64,000 bases of DNA from Lethocerus indicus (taxonomy: Eukaryota; Arthropoda; Insecta; Hemiptera; Belostomatidae), in NCBI GenBank assembly GCA_019843655.1, contig JACDQD010000010.1, positions 6,245,637 through 6,309,636 on the forward strand. Reading direction: 5' to 3'. Under the pieces are notes generated by a model. The model searched no databases, was not told the DNA's origin, and saw only the letters and a program-made list of their open reading frames with translations. Made by a program: the position numbers and the translations under genes. Positions 1 to 14,000 of the stretch are shown one piece after another; positions within the stretch are counted from its first letter, which is position 1, and each line of letters opens with the position of its first letter.

Positions 1-1092
1 CGATCGCGATTAATTCTCGGGAAAGTAAAACCGCGGAAGTAGGATCGAGACGAGAATACGAAACGTCGATTGTGGGCGGGGAGGATTCCGAAGTAGACAG
101 ACGACTAGTGACATCATTGGACATGGCCGGGAATTATATTTCAGATTTTCAATCGACGCCCAAAGTTCGATGCCAGAGGATTATAGTAATCCTTTTGGCA
201 GTGCTTTCAGCTTACGCTCTTATCCCTTAGTGACTTCTGTAAGTAAGGCTGTATGTAACCAGGAACCGCCGTAGCAATAATCACTTTCATTGATATACAC
301 GTATAGTAAACGTAAGATGCCTGCTATAAGCAGCTGCGGTCTAAGACAAAAATACAAATTGAATTGAAATTTAAAGCCAAAAGACAATTGTTGAATACAA
401 TAGGCCTCAAATAAACCTTTGTACTTGTAATGAATTCCGAATGAGTCCTTTTGCTACTGAAATTTCAGAAAAATAATTTTAAACTATGCATTATATAAAA
501 TGAAAATTATGCATACGTACAATAAAAAATATTTATAAGAAGAAACGTTAATTTTTGTCAAAATGAAGTAATTAGTCTCTTGGTGACAGTAGGAACGCTG
601 TGTACATGCATGGGCCGATACACGAATTGAACTGTTTAAACAGTGAAAGTCGATTCAATTAATTAATGACGACACATTCAATTAAACAACTATTCCGATA
701 TTTCCTACATCGCGGTATGTCACCGCCCACGTCATTCCGGTAGCCGGGTGCTGAGTCCGAAGCATTCCCGATGACTCAGGCTTGGGAAAACGCTCTTTAA
801 TTGGATACTTAAACATATCGATTCAAAGAAACCGGGTTTCACTGGACACCCTTGGCCAAGGACGTCTTCTCGGAACCAGCGGATGAAGAATGTCAGCCTG
901 TTGTAGTCCACTAGTGATCACTGGGGTTAGCAATTTATGCCGTACGCGAAATGTCCCGATCGTTTCACTTTTACTATTGTCCACCACTTCCCATCGGAAC
1001 TATTACAGTCTAAAATAATCGGTCTGTAACGCGATATACTTCTCTCCGGATGGGTGGCCGGCGAAAGTAGATCTTCTATCTTCGCTCGCTCT

Positions 1093-1231
1093 TTCAATCT
1101 GGTTTCGGCCTCTCGCCATATCCAGTAGCATTCCTCGCGGACGCGCCGACCCGACGTTAATGTGCCGACGGAATGCTACTGACGACGTGGAGAAACCGAA
1201 ACCGGTCCTGTGTATTGGACCAAATCAGTGA
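1093..1231. mobile_element. Decayed foldback element
   Basis: A left-arm piece (CTGGTTTCGGCCTCTCGCCA, then CAGTAGCATTCC) and a right-arm piece (GGAATGCTACTGACGACG, then GAAACCGAAACCGGTC) face each other across about 40 bp. The arm sequence matches the family at 33.6 and 49.3 kb but is more diverged. Confidence 0.65.
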
Positions 1232-2140
1232 GTGGACATGAAAGCAAACGTGACAGTACATTACTGGAGGGAATCAGAAACATGTTCGAAAAGATTTATC
1301 TGTAAAAATTGGTTTTTACGATAGGTTTTTTGTGGCTACTATAATTTAAATTCATCCTCATTAAATTCCAGCTCATATGCCCACTCAAAATTCATGTAAT
1401 TTTGTTTCGTTGGTCTGTATAAATTTCTTAATTATTAGATTTATACGCACAGCATTGAACTTTTATCGGATTTTAACAGAACTGTGACTATTAGAACGAA
1501 TCAATTTTTTTCTCTTGGAATAAGCTAACTAACTTTGGGATAAGATAACTTTTGGTTTCTCGAATTGGAGATATCGCCGGAGGGCGTTCGAGGGCGTCAT
1601 TGACCAAGTAAACAGTATTCTTCGGGCCACTTTTAATAGCATTTTGACGACGGGAAATTATCACGGTATCTAGATTATATTCCGGCGTATTTGTGCCGCG
1701 ATACCGCCGGCTGTTGTGACGCTGGACGCGGGTCGTTATCGGTTTTTAAAACTGATCCCACCGAACGAAACGACCTACACGATTTCGAAACGGGTATATT
1801 AGTGCACTCTGTTACAGTAATGAAAATGAAATCAGAGGAGATATTAACGCGATTTCGAAATCGTATAAGTTGACAAAAATAAAACTACTCTAACCACTAA
1901 ACGATTACAATATTAAAATAATTGTATGTCACTAAATTAATACCGTTTTCAATAACTACATTCTGATAGCGAAGAAACTTTATTCTATAAAATAATCACA
2001 ACGCACCAATAATTTTTAACAGGCACAATAATATGTAGCTCTATCATCGCAGTCCGGGCAACTCACATCAGCAAGGAGTATAATAATTGAAAATGTATAA
2101 GAGACCGCATCTATAGAATTTTAAGTGAACTCTGTACACA

Positions 2141-2440
2141 CAGTCTAGCAAAAGACCAAACCAGCGAGAGAGGAGACATAAATACACGAAATTACGGTAC
2201 AAAATATGACTAATTGTTTAAATCCTTAATTTTTTACCCCAAGGAACGACATTTCTCTGGGAAATTCTAAATTCAGACTGTAAATGCTTGCCACATTCTG
2301 TTCTCTTATCTTTCTTACCGAGTCACTTGTGCCAATAGTCACTAACACCGCTACTGAAGTTGGCGAGCCAGCCGAAACCGGTCTAGCAAAGACCAAACCA
2401 ACGAGAGGAAACAGAAACACAACAAATCTACGGAATTACG
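2141..2440. mobile_element. Two foldback right-arm fragments in tandem
   Basis: Segment 2141-2203 (GTCTAGCAAAAGACCAAACC, then AGCGAGAG) and segment 2341-2440 (CAGCCGAAACCGGTCTAGC, then ACCAAACCAACGAGAGG) are two right-arm copies in the same direction. Both run towards the terminal AATCTACGG/AAATTACGG motif. The intervening ~137 bp contain no clear left arm. Confidence 0.65.
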
Positions 2441-5400
2441 GAAAGGTTTCAGTTGCTGCCTCTTCAATTGCTCGTGTAAAACTAAATGTTTTTCACACGG
2501 TAGAACACTGAATTCCTTCCAGTTGATGTAGACGAAGATTGGGTTGATATATTAATCTAATTCCGTTTTATATTTTGTCGTTTAAAATGGATATCTGCTT
2601 GGTAAATCGACTGATAGATAGCTGAATAAGAAGCGCTCCGGGTCAGTAGTTTTTTTGGCCCCCTTAGTCGGCCACTCGCGTTACTGTTACTTGGCATATA
2701 TTCACGGGCTTCGTCCGATTCTGAGCTCTCTGCTCGAGCTTCTCCTACCGCTTAAAATAAGTCTTCCCCCCTATAACGACAGTCTTCCCTCTTAATCTGT
2801 CAAAAAAGTCTTCAATCCAAGGATTGTAACTTCATTTGGAATTGTAACAGATCAATCGAGACGAAGTTCACAAACTCCAGAAAACCCAAAGTTCAAGGAG
2901 TTTTCACTCAAAAGCCAAAATATTTTAAAAATTAAATTAAATTATATTGGTTTAACAGCAATCGATATCAATAAATACATAATTTAGGACCAAATCTCAG
3001 GATAGATGATTGTAAAATATTATTTAATTTCGGAACTATTTAATTATTAGATAAATAATTCTGTTCTACAGCTGTTAACTCTAACTGAATACCTGTATCG
3101 CTATACAGATATCTACATATTGGGATGATATAAGTAATTTCTTGAACTGAATCAATTTCAGTTAAATTGGGTCAATTGCCAATCTCGTCCGCGATGTCAC
3201 TGCCCTCATAATTACAGCAGTTTTTAATAGTGCCGCTATTAGAAAAACATTTTCCCAACATTTTTCCCTGTTTTTCATAATCGACTGTTTTTGCCGCATC
3301 GGGCGTTTTATCGTTTATACGGGGCCGGAATAAACGCTGGAAATCCCTGGTATCGGCCCAAACGGTTGTTCTTGTGATATTAATTGCGCTGGAAAAATCT
3401 AAATCCTAAAATGATTTCTTTCCGAATTGTGCGGCAACCTTATAAGAAAGGACATAGGTGAATCAGCTGCGGAAAAAATGTACAGTTTTATAATTTTATT
3501 TCATTTCCTACTGACATTCGCACTCATTCTTAGACGACTTCAATGCTAATTGGTTCTCCATTTTTTCCCTACTGTCAAGTACTACCAAGGCTTCAATTAT
3601 TGTGCAAATCAAGCGTCATTTGTCGCATGAGTCAGACAGCTAGAGACAATATACAAGAAGAAAGAGAACTATCGCTTCATGTACCATTATTCATACCGTA
3701 GGGTGTTGGGTCGGTATCCTTGGAAACAGGTTTCAACTAGTTCGGATAAGAGCCTACCGCTTAAGTGTATTTGATAAGGGTACGGCCAAATATGGCTTTG
3801 TTTCCCCTGGGATGTTGAAATTTATTGTTTTTCAGAAACTTACCGAAGGTCTGTGCTCTGGACGAGAGGCCGCTCTGTACCGTCGCTGGCTTGGCACTAA
3901 AAACTCGGTTTTTCCATTTGGAAAACGCTGCTGTTGAATACCTTCCACATTCCATTGAATCGAGGACAATAACCCTCGTCAATAGTAATTGCCAGCATTT
4001 TCTATATATTTTTGTGTTTGATTCTTAAGATCATCCGTGTTACCATCTTTAATAGCGTTATTAATACCACTAAAATTATACTTGACGTAAAATATTTTAT
4101 GAGTTTATATAGCTTCGGAATGTTTCTTGAACGGTAGTGACAAGCATTAAAAGTTTATTTGTATCTGAACTAAACGGTTTCGGCTCTTCGCCATCCTCAA
4201 GAATTGAATCAAACCAGCGATTTTCTATCCCCATAAAAAAATCATTAATTTTATTTTACGAAGATTTAAAAAAAAAGGAAATTCATTACTAATTCACCGG
4301 CGTTTGTTCTCTTGATTTACCGGTTTTAACTGTTCCTAACGGCCTCTTCGGGAGTTAAGCCATTTCCAACGCTCCGGGTCACCGACCTTAAGCGATGAAT
4401 AGAGTGCATTAATTGCATTCGTATAATGAACAGAACGATTGCCTACCTTATCGTAAGCGCAAATTACTGTTGTGGATGATTGTTAAACTTTCTGTAAATT
4501 TACAGCGTTCAGCCGACCTCGCTCAAGGCGCATTGCCGGCGGTTCCGTTTGAATCCTTTTGTTTGTACGATTTGTCCATCATTTGGGATAATTTCCATTG
4601 TTTTCTTCGCCGTTCGTCCTTGGTAGGTCGCCAGGACCGGACGTCCATCCAGGCCTTATCTGAAACTTGTAATTGGCTTGCAACTGTGATGTGTATACGC
4701 CTTAGGAAGTAATTAGGAGTTTTCGCTCTACCCGCTCCTCACCAACTCGTTTTCCCATCCTGTTTTTCGAGGCGTCGCTATTTCGTCCGAGGCCCTGTTT
4801 GAATTCCGCAAGCTGCCCACGGTATCCGGTAGTTGTTTGCGCTCGATCGGGTTTCACATTTCTTTAAATTAAGCAACGCAATTAAAACGTCCATCCATAT
4901 ATTCGAAAATCTGAAAAAGAGTATAACGATATTAGCATAGTACAACAATATGAGTTATACAGGCTGAAATAATTTTTATGTCAACAAAATCGTAATTAAT
5001 TCCGATTATAAATTAAAGTAAAAACAGAGTAATGACAATTATTAATTATATCCATTATCTAGTGCATAATAAAATTTTTTTTTCTAATAATTTCTCATCT
5101 AGATCCGGTCTAAAATTAATCTAAATTGGTCCTTATTGATTTATTGATAACGTCCATTGCTATTGAAAACTCGACGCCTGCATAATGGGATTGGTCTGTA
5201 TTTAAATTATTACTATAATTATACGGTTTCGATTATTAATGGCTTTAGCTGAAATGGCGACGGGCGAGATTAATTGTATATCTGGAAATTTTAATTTTGG
5301 AATTTCGAAACGAAAATTTGTGTGGAGTCGGAAGAGTGATGTTATTCCAACCCTCGTCTATCTGAAATTGCCGTCCTGATAATCTGCCGTAGACGGAAAA

Positions 5401-8175
5401 TGGGGCAAACTGCATCCTTATATGTCTATAATTATTCTATTTAATTTATCTATGAATCTGTGCAATAATTAAACTGTCTAAATACGTTAATTGTATAGCA
5501 CGGTTATTGATTCTAGACTATCAAGTACAGATTCGGGATAGTTCCTGATCGTCAATTCAAGGTCCCAATCAAATTCTACCGCGGTTTCCTCGAGGTTCGC
5601 CGGAATCGATCAGGGAAAAAATGCCGTATACCCTGGGCGACGTTTCTCCAGGGAATTCGGCGGAGATTTCGCGGGGAGCCGGCGAGGAAAATACCTGAAC
5701 GAATTCCTGAGCGTCTTATTCTGAAGAAGCGAGTCCTGAACCTTGGTGGGACACGGCCGGCCGGAAGATGGATCAGCCTTTGTGCCCTGGAAAAAATTCC
5801 CCCCATCACTCCTTCCCCAAAAATTCCCCATATAATTAAGGGGCGCGGCCTTGTCCACCAAGCCAGGGGACGGCATAAGACTCAGAAGACAAACAATACC
5901 GGGAAAATATCCTGAATCGGAAAAATCGCAGTGCTATTCCTGAGAACCGAATACGGTAACTTACACACTTGTTCATTACGATCACATAAATACCGCGTGT
6001 TTCCCGGTTCTTTATGTAAGCCCCCGACTTCGAGACCTTCAGTATATCTTCGAAGAGTTAATAATATATTAAATAAGAATTTATTACTTCAACGACGATT
6101 ACAGTTTTATTTGATTTTCCTCTTTTCTCTGAGCATAGCTTCATCGAAATGTTACCTACGGAATGATACCGACGGCGGAGAAAATTCAAAACTGATCCAG
6201 CTTATAATCGATTGAAGACAGAATATCTCAAGAATATTTCACTCCGAAACCTTGATGGCCCCTTGACGAATGCTGATTACGTATTATTTTTCGAACTGTT
6301 TTGTCTAAGTTCATACATGAGAATTTATAGTTACAGTCACTCGTCATAATTTTCTGTCTTAACGTAACTTTTTTGTGCCTAATGTTTTAAAAGTGATTTG
6401 GTCAGAGCCTCTTGACGGTGTTGTGGAAAATTCAAGCACAAAAGGAGAAATCCAGAACTTCTAAAGCTGAAAAAGCCCCCGTGTGAACACGAAATTAATA
6501 TTTTCCCGAATGGAAGCCAGTAGTATAATTCTTCCTTGAAATTGAATTGGGAAAAAAAAATAAATCACTTGTAATTATCTTTAGGTATCGGCTGTGTTCG
6601 TCCACCTTGGCCTAAAGGTGGGACCACTACCTTGGCATTTGAGGAACGATCTGGTTCGAGTTCGCGAAGATTCCATCGGTTATTTGGCCGAGGTTTGAGG
6701 CCCAAGTGTATCGGGAACCCTAACATAAAATTATACCGGAAACGGAAGTGTCAAATAATGGTGAACTATATACGTAGGCGTTTTGGTGTGCAGACTGCGC
6801 GGTGTGATCGATGTAATTACGCATCAGAAATTTCAATTACAGAAAAATTAATATGATCCAAAAGATTTTGAATCAGAAGGTCATTTCATCTGTCAAAAGC
6901 TTGACGCGGATGAAATAAAAACAGAAATAAGAGAATAAAACCAAATGATAACTAGTAGCGCTCCAGGAACCGCATTATATGACGGTTTTAATTTAATAAA
7001 CCTACTTATCGTCGGCTGGGCTTAAACGAAGTTCTGCTAATGGTTGGGCGGACTCGAGCATGTAATTAGCACTGACGCTTGTTTATTGCAGCCGTAAATC
7101 AATTAACGCCGAGGCTCTCGGGGTGATAACTTGGGGGACTTATCAGCGACTTTAACGCCGCCGGGAGGAAACCATCCTTTGAAATTTATGGACCGTAAAA
7201 TGGTGATTTTCACGGTTCCTTAAAAAGAGAATAATGCGCCGAGATCGCCCGAAAGCCTAGCTGTGTTATTTTGTTGTTTCATTTTATAAGGATAAATAAA
7301 TAGAATCGGTAGTTTTGTGGGTATTTTCCTTCAGAAAACATCTAGTTTCTGTATGACTACTCTATTTTTAAACTCTAAATTAATGCTAATACGAGTAATG
7401 AATACTTACTACAAGACAGATGTCGGTGTTTGCTCCAGAAATCCTGTAGAAAAACGAGAACCCTTGTAGAATAAATGTGTATTAATGGATTATCGACAGT
7501 GTTCAACAGTGCCATAAACGAAGACTTTACAATGTACTTAGTCTTGTCGACTGTCGACACCATAACCATTATTTGCCCTGTCTTCATCTATCAATCGGGA
7601 CATCGCTTCTGTCACTTAGACCGAGTGCTACTGACGCCGGCGAAAGTCCGAAACCGTTGTAGCTTCGGGCTGGAAATTGAAAATTCCAATAAAATGTTGG
7701 CGGTCTGACAGCCTGACATTTCGCGATCTGAACTTTAAACCTTTAATGTGTGGTTACAAAATTGAGGGTATTCCTTTTTTCTGACCCCGGAGCCTTATGC
7801 TGGCGGTACGGTACGCTAAGTGGGATTATCGCGCGAGTGAAAAAGTTTTATTGATTTTCACCCTCCGCTCCCTTTTCGCCCTCGCCGTCTGTTCACTCCC
7901 AGGACGACCGTCGAGTCCCGGAGAATCGGGGTCAAGTTCGCCGCCCTTGTTCTGCCCCCATCCGGAGATTAAGTCCGAGACTTAACTCGGGCCGAGGATG
8001 AACGCCGCCCATACCCAATGAACCGGACATCCCATTCCGCATTCCGACTTCGTCCTGCCCATCCCTCATGTCCCAACAGCTTTCCGACAATTTCTCTGGC
8101 CTCCAAGCGCAATGCTTGGTGCATTAAAGTCCTAGAGAAAGAATCGTATTGATATAAAGATTCGAATGAGATTAG

Positions 8176-8642
8176 TTTTTTTAACCTCTTTTTTATTTTG
8201 TACAATCAACATGAATGTTAAGGAATAAAAGGAACCACTGAAAGATGGCACTTTTCACACAAGAACAATTATGGTCTAAGGGCTAAGAAAATCTCTAGGC
8301 CGGTGACGTTTATGCCGACGCGGGGGTGATAATGGATAGGTAAGAGAGGAAATGGACTGAACGAAGGCGGGAGTGTAACTTCAGGAACCTGGATTTTGCG
8401 ACTTCGTCGACTGTCGTTATGTTGAAGTCATGGTGGATTATGTGGTTAGAAAAATACCGGGGAGCATTAAGGATGGTACGAAGGACTTTTGACTCAAATC
8501 TCTGGATGCGAGCGATGTCGGATGTCTCGTTGGAACCCCATAACTCTTACTTAAGTTACTTCAGGTCAATTTTGATGTCCGTTTTAGTAATGGCCTGAAG
8601 AGTCCAAATTTTCTGTTTAAGTCGATTCTTTTGAGTCGGGTC
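8176..8642 (-). mobile_element. 5'-truncated Jockey-like LINE fragment
   Basis: The 3' end is marked by the minus-strand tail TTGATTGTACAAAATAAAA followed by GGTTAA and A's. The body matches the copies at 43.4 and 47.0 kb, including the segment encoding RIQRFQSKVLR in the better copy. It has frame breaks and lacks about 50 bp present in the others, near 8541. No clear target duplication was found. It is a dead insertion, antisense to the bestrophin gene. Confidence 0.82.
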
Positions 8643-10245
8643 TAAGAACTTTCGGTAAAGGAATAAATTATTTAAACGAACGTAAGACTGTACAAGAATT
8701 TTTGTCTGGACGAATAAATTAGTTCAGCTGGGTTGCAATTCTGTCAGAGAGATGAGATGATAGTGGAAGTTATGACAACTTAATTACTGTACATTTTAAT
8801 CCTTTAGCACTGAAATCAATTTTCATAAAACCTAATAATTTCAGGGTGTCACCCTGGGATAATTTCCCACCAGTACCGAGTGATTTTTTTTTATGAATTT
8901 ATCTATCGGACGTAGTGGCCGTAAAAATTTCCGATAGCGGACTTTGTTTTCGTAATAAAATTTTATTGAACTTTGCGGACACGTGCAACCGCCGCAAGGC
9001 CCATTGCGCAACCGATGATGTCAACCTGAAGACCGTTTCGACCTTTGACATCGCGGTAAACTCGTAAAAATTCAGCGTTCAATTGAATAAACGGTCTAGC
9101 TTGGAATTGAATAGGAGAGTGACAGAGTGATTGTTCAAGTCGTTATATTCAGTATTCATTGTTAATACCATGTAAATTTAGAGTTAAGATTGCAGTAATT
9201 TTAAAATACTGTGTACCTTAGGGTCAAATTAAATTCTATAGAAAATTGATCAGCTTCGACCGTAGAATAAAGTGAATTCTTCTTGCTAGTGTATAAAGCA
9301 GTGAATCAATTCTTGTTTAGTAATTAAAAATAAAATGTTATCACCCACTAAGCGGCATTTCAAACAACGGGGGCATCGTGAAAATTACAAGCAGCGGATT
9401 GTTATTTCCATTGTTTTAATTATGCATTACGGTAATTTGCAAGATGTTACAACAGTAATTCTATAACTGGGCGTTATTATTCCGCGTCTACGTCCCAGTT
9501 ATGCACTTCGACCGTTTCGTCATGTTGATGTCAGCTTCAGCTCAATTCTTCTCAGCTCTCCTTGGGCTTAACGCAGAAGAGAGTGGTATTTCCCCCTCCC
9601 CTGGACTTACTTAATCCCGCCCGGTCCCTATGCAAAGCACGTCCACGTTTCTTACCCATTGTCCTAGTCCTGACGCGAAAGAAAATATTCCCAGCGTTAT
9701 ATTCGAAGAACAGAGGCGGGACTTCTGTTTCTTCCACGTTTTGACTGTTTTAAACTGCGCCAAAACAGCGTCATATTTCTGTCGAGACAGACTCTGGTCT
9801 TTGCGGAGGACGACAATGGCCCCTCGGACTATATCTTTCGGCGGACAGATAACGGGGGGCACCCCCGTTTTTAGAAAACGGTCTCGGCAGTTCTAAAATC
9901 CGCTGCCCAACCACGAATATAAATGAACGCAGCCGCTTTCACCCCATACGTCTGGAACGGTCATTGGACTGTTTACATATTAGAAAACCGCGTCCACTGA
10001 GACAAGGGAGTAAATTACAAGCCGAATATGTTGTGTCATGAGTCATAATTAACAGCTGGGTGTGTTTGATATCAATAAATATATTAACATAAACATATTC
10101 AGGTTGTACTAAAAATGCTGGCATAGTATATCACGAATTTGCGGGTTTGATAACGTTAGCTTACAAAAAAATTAACTTGGATTAGGTGAAGTAAGTTTCT
10201 ACTTTTCAAGGAATGAATGAATGTTTTAATTTATATGTTTTTATA
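8643..10245. other. No gene recognised
   Basis: Nothing is supported here. Overlapping open frames at 9552-9896 lie on both strands in a GC-richer patch and show no known motif. Confidence 0.65.
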
Positions 10246-10247
10246 TA

Positions 10248-10460
10248 TTAGGGGTACCCAAAAGTAATCAACATTTTGACTTTGGATATCATTTTATTTT
10301 GCTAAAAAAGAAACTTTAATTATTAATCTACTATATATTCACCAATATTATCAACAACTCTCTGCCACTTTTCCGGAGAATTTTCAATTCCCTTCTTGAA
10401 GAACTCCTCAAGACCAAAATACATCATATCAAATTGTTGATTACTTTTGGGCACACCTAA
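10248..10460 (-). mobile_element. Internally deleted mariner element
   Basis: The ends form 26-bp terminal inverted repeats with two mismatches: TTAGGGGTACCCAAAAG on the left and, inverted, TTAGGTGTGCCCAAAAG on the right. TA lies on each side (10246-10247 and 10461-10462), the target duplication of Tc1/mariner elements. Only 213 bp remain. On the minus strand the interior still encodes the end of a mariner transposase, so most of the gene is deleted. Confidence 0.9.
10323..10433 (-). pseudogene. Mariner transposase, C-terminal remnant
   Basis: Read on the minus strand, 36 codons run without a break to a TAA stop. They include LEEFFKKGIENSPEKWQRVV and end GEYIVD. The pattern of a lysine-rich GI stretch, then P.(K/R)WQ.VVD, then G.YI..D matches the C-terminus of mariner transposases. 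The catalytic DDD core is absent, so nothing active can be made. The open frame suggests a fairly recent deletion. Confidence 0.82.
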
Positions 10461-11029
10461 TATTTATTCCAAATTGTAATGTCCATTAGAATGTCCTCTA
10501 TTCCTGTTTCATCGCTTATTTGGCCAACGTCAATAGGAGTAATTAAGCATTCCGACGATATATCTTGTCAGCACTTTGAATGCACTGTTACGATAGCAGT
10601 GTTGTATTCCACACCAAGTGACAAGTCGGTAACACTATCTCCGCTGCTATCATGATGTTCCCACTGGTTTTGGCATCCCCCCATCTTCAATAGCGGATTA
10701 CTGCCCGTTCCGCCTGCGAAGTATCGTCCCTCAATCTGATGGTGTTATCTCATGATACTGCAACCCGGTATTATTGCAACACTATAGCGTAGCGGTTCGT
10801 TCGAATATCAACATTATTGTTAATGCAAGGCGGAGATATATCCAGCTTTTTGTAATCCGTGGAAGCCCGGGTCGGGGAGGTCACGTCGAGTGAATTATTG
10901 GCTCTTGAAAAATTATTTACACCCGACGGGCGAATCGCCGTTTCATGCGGTTTAATTTACGAGCGCTCGTTATACAACACAAAAGACCGAGCTCGAAGTG
11001 GAACTTTCCCCCTGTAGACGCTATCTCTG

Positions 11030-11052
11030 TCTCTCTCTCTCTCTCTCTCTCT
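11030..11052. repeat. CT microsatellite
   Basis: A CT run of about 11 units, preceded by an interrupted TATCTCTG segment. It keeps a minus-strand frame (10957-11307) open, which is otherwise unrecognised. Confidence 0.9.
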
Positions 11053-14000
11053 TTCGTCCCACCCATTGTCCCCTTTGCCACATCCTAATTGGCCGGTCTG
11101 TAGTAAATACCTAGGACCTGCGGTGATAATTGTACCTTGTAATTGGTGCAGGAATCGATGGACAGCGTTGTATTGCCATTTTTCGTCTTTCCTCCGCCTT
11201 ACCTCGGTAATAATGTCAGGTAAATAAGTGGCTGTTACCAGAACTGTGGCCCTTTTTGCCTTGCCGACCTCTTGGCTGTTGGAAGCCGATGACGGAATAA
11301 ATAACATGACACTTGAGATCTTAACCGGCTCGTTTCGTCACGCGAAAGATCCGTCTTCAGCCTGAGCTTCATCGGGCAAATTGCACGCCCCTTTCCTCCG
11401 TCTGCGACGCCACATGACAAATAGCGGTCATAGGAACACTAAAAAACTGCTTTCTCACAAGGTCTAATGTCCCTCAGTTAATCCTCAGTGCTTCCGGGAG
11501 TGACAAGTTGGAATATTTGCAATTAGAGGGATGTACATTTAGAAGGTCATGTTGTTGAGAAAATTTTGAAACTATTAAATATTGGGTAAAATAAGAGAGT
11601 TGAACATTATAAGGAGAATTTGATGGTCACTCTGCGCGAATGGAGTTGATATTAACAATTTGTAAAGTATCATTTTCGGCGTTGACGACTTCTAGAAATT
11701 CTTTCTCCAATGATATATCGCAGAAATTTCCATTCCAAATTTATACACGTCCCTCATTTCGGGTCCTTTCAGTCAACGCCCTTAAGTGGCGATTAAGTAA
11801 CGGACGTCGAATGAACCTTTCCGTTACCCGGTTCACTTAATAAGGTGAAAAATGTCGAAAGTGAAGGGCGATTTGTAAATAGTTTCCTTTACAAGGTGTA
11901 AAAGTGTTGCGCGTATCCATGAGCGCAATTTCACCCGAAACACTTGTTTCTGAAAAATAAAACCGTCGTCGCTTAGAAAAAGGATGCTGTGCAAATAATA
12001 TTTCAAGCTTTCTTTCGCCTACTATCATAACCAGTGTGGCTCGTTTTCTCCGGCCGACTATTAACGCTGTATAATTGAATTTCGAACCTACAGACACGTT
12101 ACTTACTCCTCTCTTTGCACGTAAAACGGTCGTAATCGGAAAAAAGTGTGAGATCCCCAGCTCGGACTAGAAAAAAAGTCTTTCTGTTGTTGTTATGGGC
12201 CGTTTAATGGGGGCGCTCTGAAACCAAAGTGAAAAGCCGGCGTGATTCCATCGCCCGTTTGCTCTTTTGACTTTCTAACAAATTGCCGCCGGGAATTTTG
12301 TAAATGTGTTAACGCGATTACATTCATCCGGATCGTTCGCTCACGTCGGGGGGGAAAGCAGATTTTGTTCACGTCCCACAAGTAATGATGACCTATACGT
12401 ATTGTTTTCCATCAGATAATATTGTTATAGAAAAACATTCATTCAGCTACAACATAATTCCTCTTATAATATAATTGTGCACTACATAGATAGAAATTTT
12501 AAAAAGAAATTTATTTTAGAAGTCTTATTGGTTGAACAAAATTATTTATAAAATTGTAGATTTCAATCGGGCACTGTTGGCAATGGACTATTTGGAAGGG
12601 AGAGAGCTTTTTCTTTCAGTATTACACGAAACTGTGTCACAATCGGAAGAATCTATTCTTACCTCTTGTTTTTATTAGAGGGTAATCTCAAGGTACCTCA
12701 ACCTTATGGTTGAGGGTACAACCATAAGGGTAATCTCAAGTCCCGACCTCAATTACCTTTTCTTACGCATTATTAATGCAGTAAGATTTAAACTTTCCTA
12801 ATAATTGAATATATTTCTGTTAGTCCAAGTCCCTCTTAGCTCCTTTGTTAAAGCAGTTAGGCGGAATTAACTTTCAACTTCAAATTCTCATTGAACGAAA
12901 GTTCAGATCATTCAATCGTGGTAATACCTAACAATCAAAATGGATTACGTGCAATAATTGGGAGAATAATGTAATTAAAAATATGATTATCTGTGCACTT
13001 GAGTCGATAAATACATTACGAAAGGATAATTGTGGGCAATTTTCGCAGAATCACAGAGTGTACATAGTGTTCCTCAACAGTTGGGAGCTTTATAGCATAA
13101 AGAATTGTGTAGATTTATATCATAAAGTTTTATATTATCCCAGTTTGTCATTTTAAATCCTGTTACGGAGATTTGCACCACCGGCCGTCCATATTTTAGG
13201 TCGATGGCGGAGAGAAATAAACATTTATTTTATTTATTTCATTGACACAAATTCGCCGCCGATTTCTGTATTGACATTTCCAAAAGGACTATCGTAAATT
13301 GAAAGTTCCTCTGCCAGTCCCGTTTGGCTCCTCTTCAACAGAACGGTTATAAATAACCTTTCGAAACAATGAAGGATTTAAAGGCTTTCTAATCCTCCTC
13401 AAGTCCTCTCTCAAGAATTGGAGGGCTCGACCCCGGGCCCTCTGATGTCTTGCTTCACACCCACTCGGGTAAATCGGCCGTTATTTTATTTATAATAATT
13501 TTTATTCAAATTTATCGCGTTCGTACAATATTTTCTATATACCCTGAGGGTTACTAACGATTTAATTATTCAATTAAAAAATTCAACTCTAAGAAGTAAA
13601 CTGTACCTTGCTTGCAGGCTCCTGAGTAATTCGGTTATCTATTACGATTTGTCCTTACCTTGTGGATATTCGACAAGTGTGTTTGGCGGAAGGCCGGAAA
13701 CCGTTTGTTTGAAATTTGCAATTCAAGTCAAATTCAATTTGGTCCGCTTCCAGAATTCTCGGCTTCCTGACGCCGGTCTGCCTCATCCGGGAAGATTTTA
13801 AAATAGTTTTTCGTCAAATACGCGTACAATAAAACTAGTTCTGGCGACAACGATCGCAGGCCTTCGTAATTGTAGATAGATAATATTCGGTCACATAGTT
13901 AAAGTAGTCCAATTCCTCACTGTTCCCTCTTTAAATTGTTCCAACAAACCTATCCTGGATGCATATAATTTGTATCGAATTGTAGTTCAATTGAGGTTGC

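Larger units (their letters stand above)
1..8175. other. No gene recognised: intron-like or intergenic DNA
   Basis: Only short chance frames (under 100 codons) occur here. Besides the foldback fragments at 1093 and 2141, a decayed inner-arm piece is visible at about 4171-4200 (ACGGTTTCGGCTCTTCGCCA). No exon with a known domain was recognised. Confidence 0.7.
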
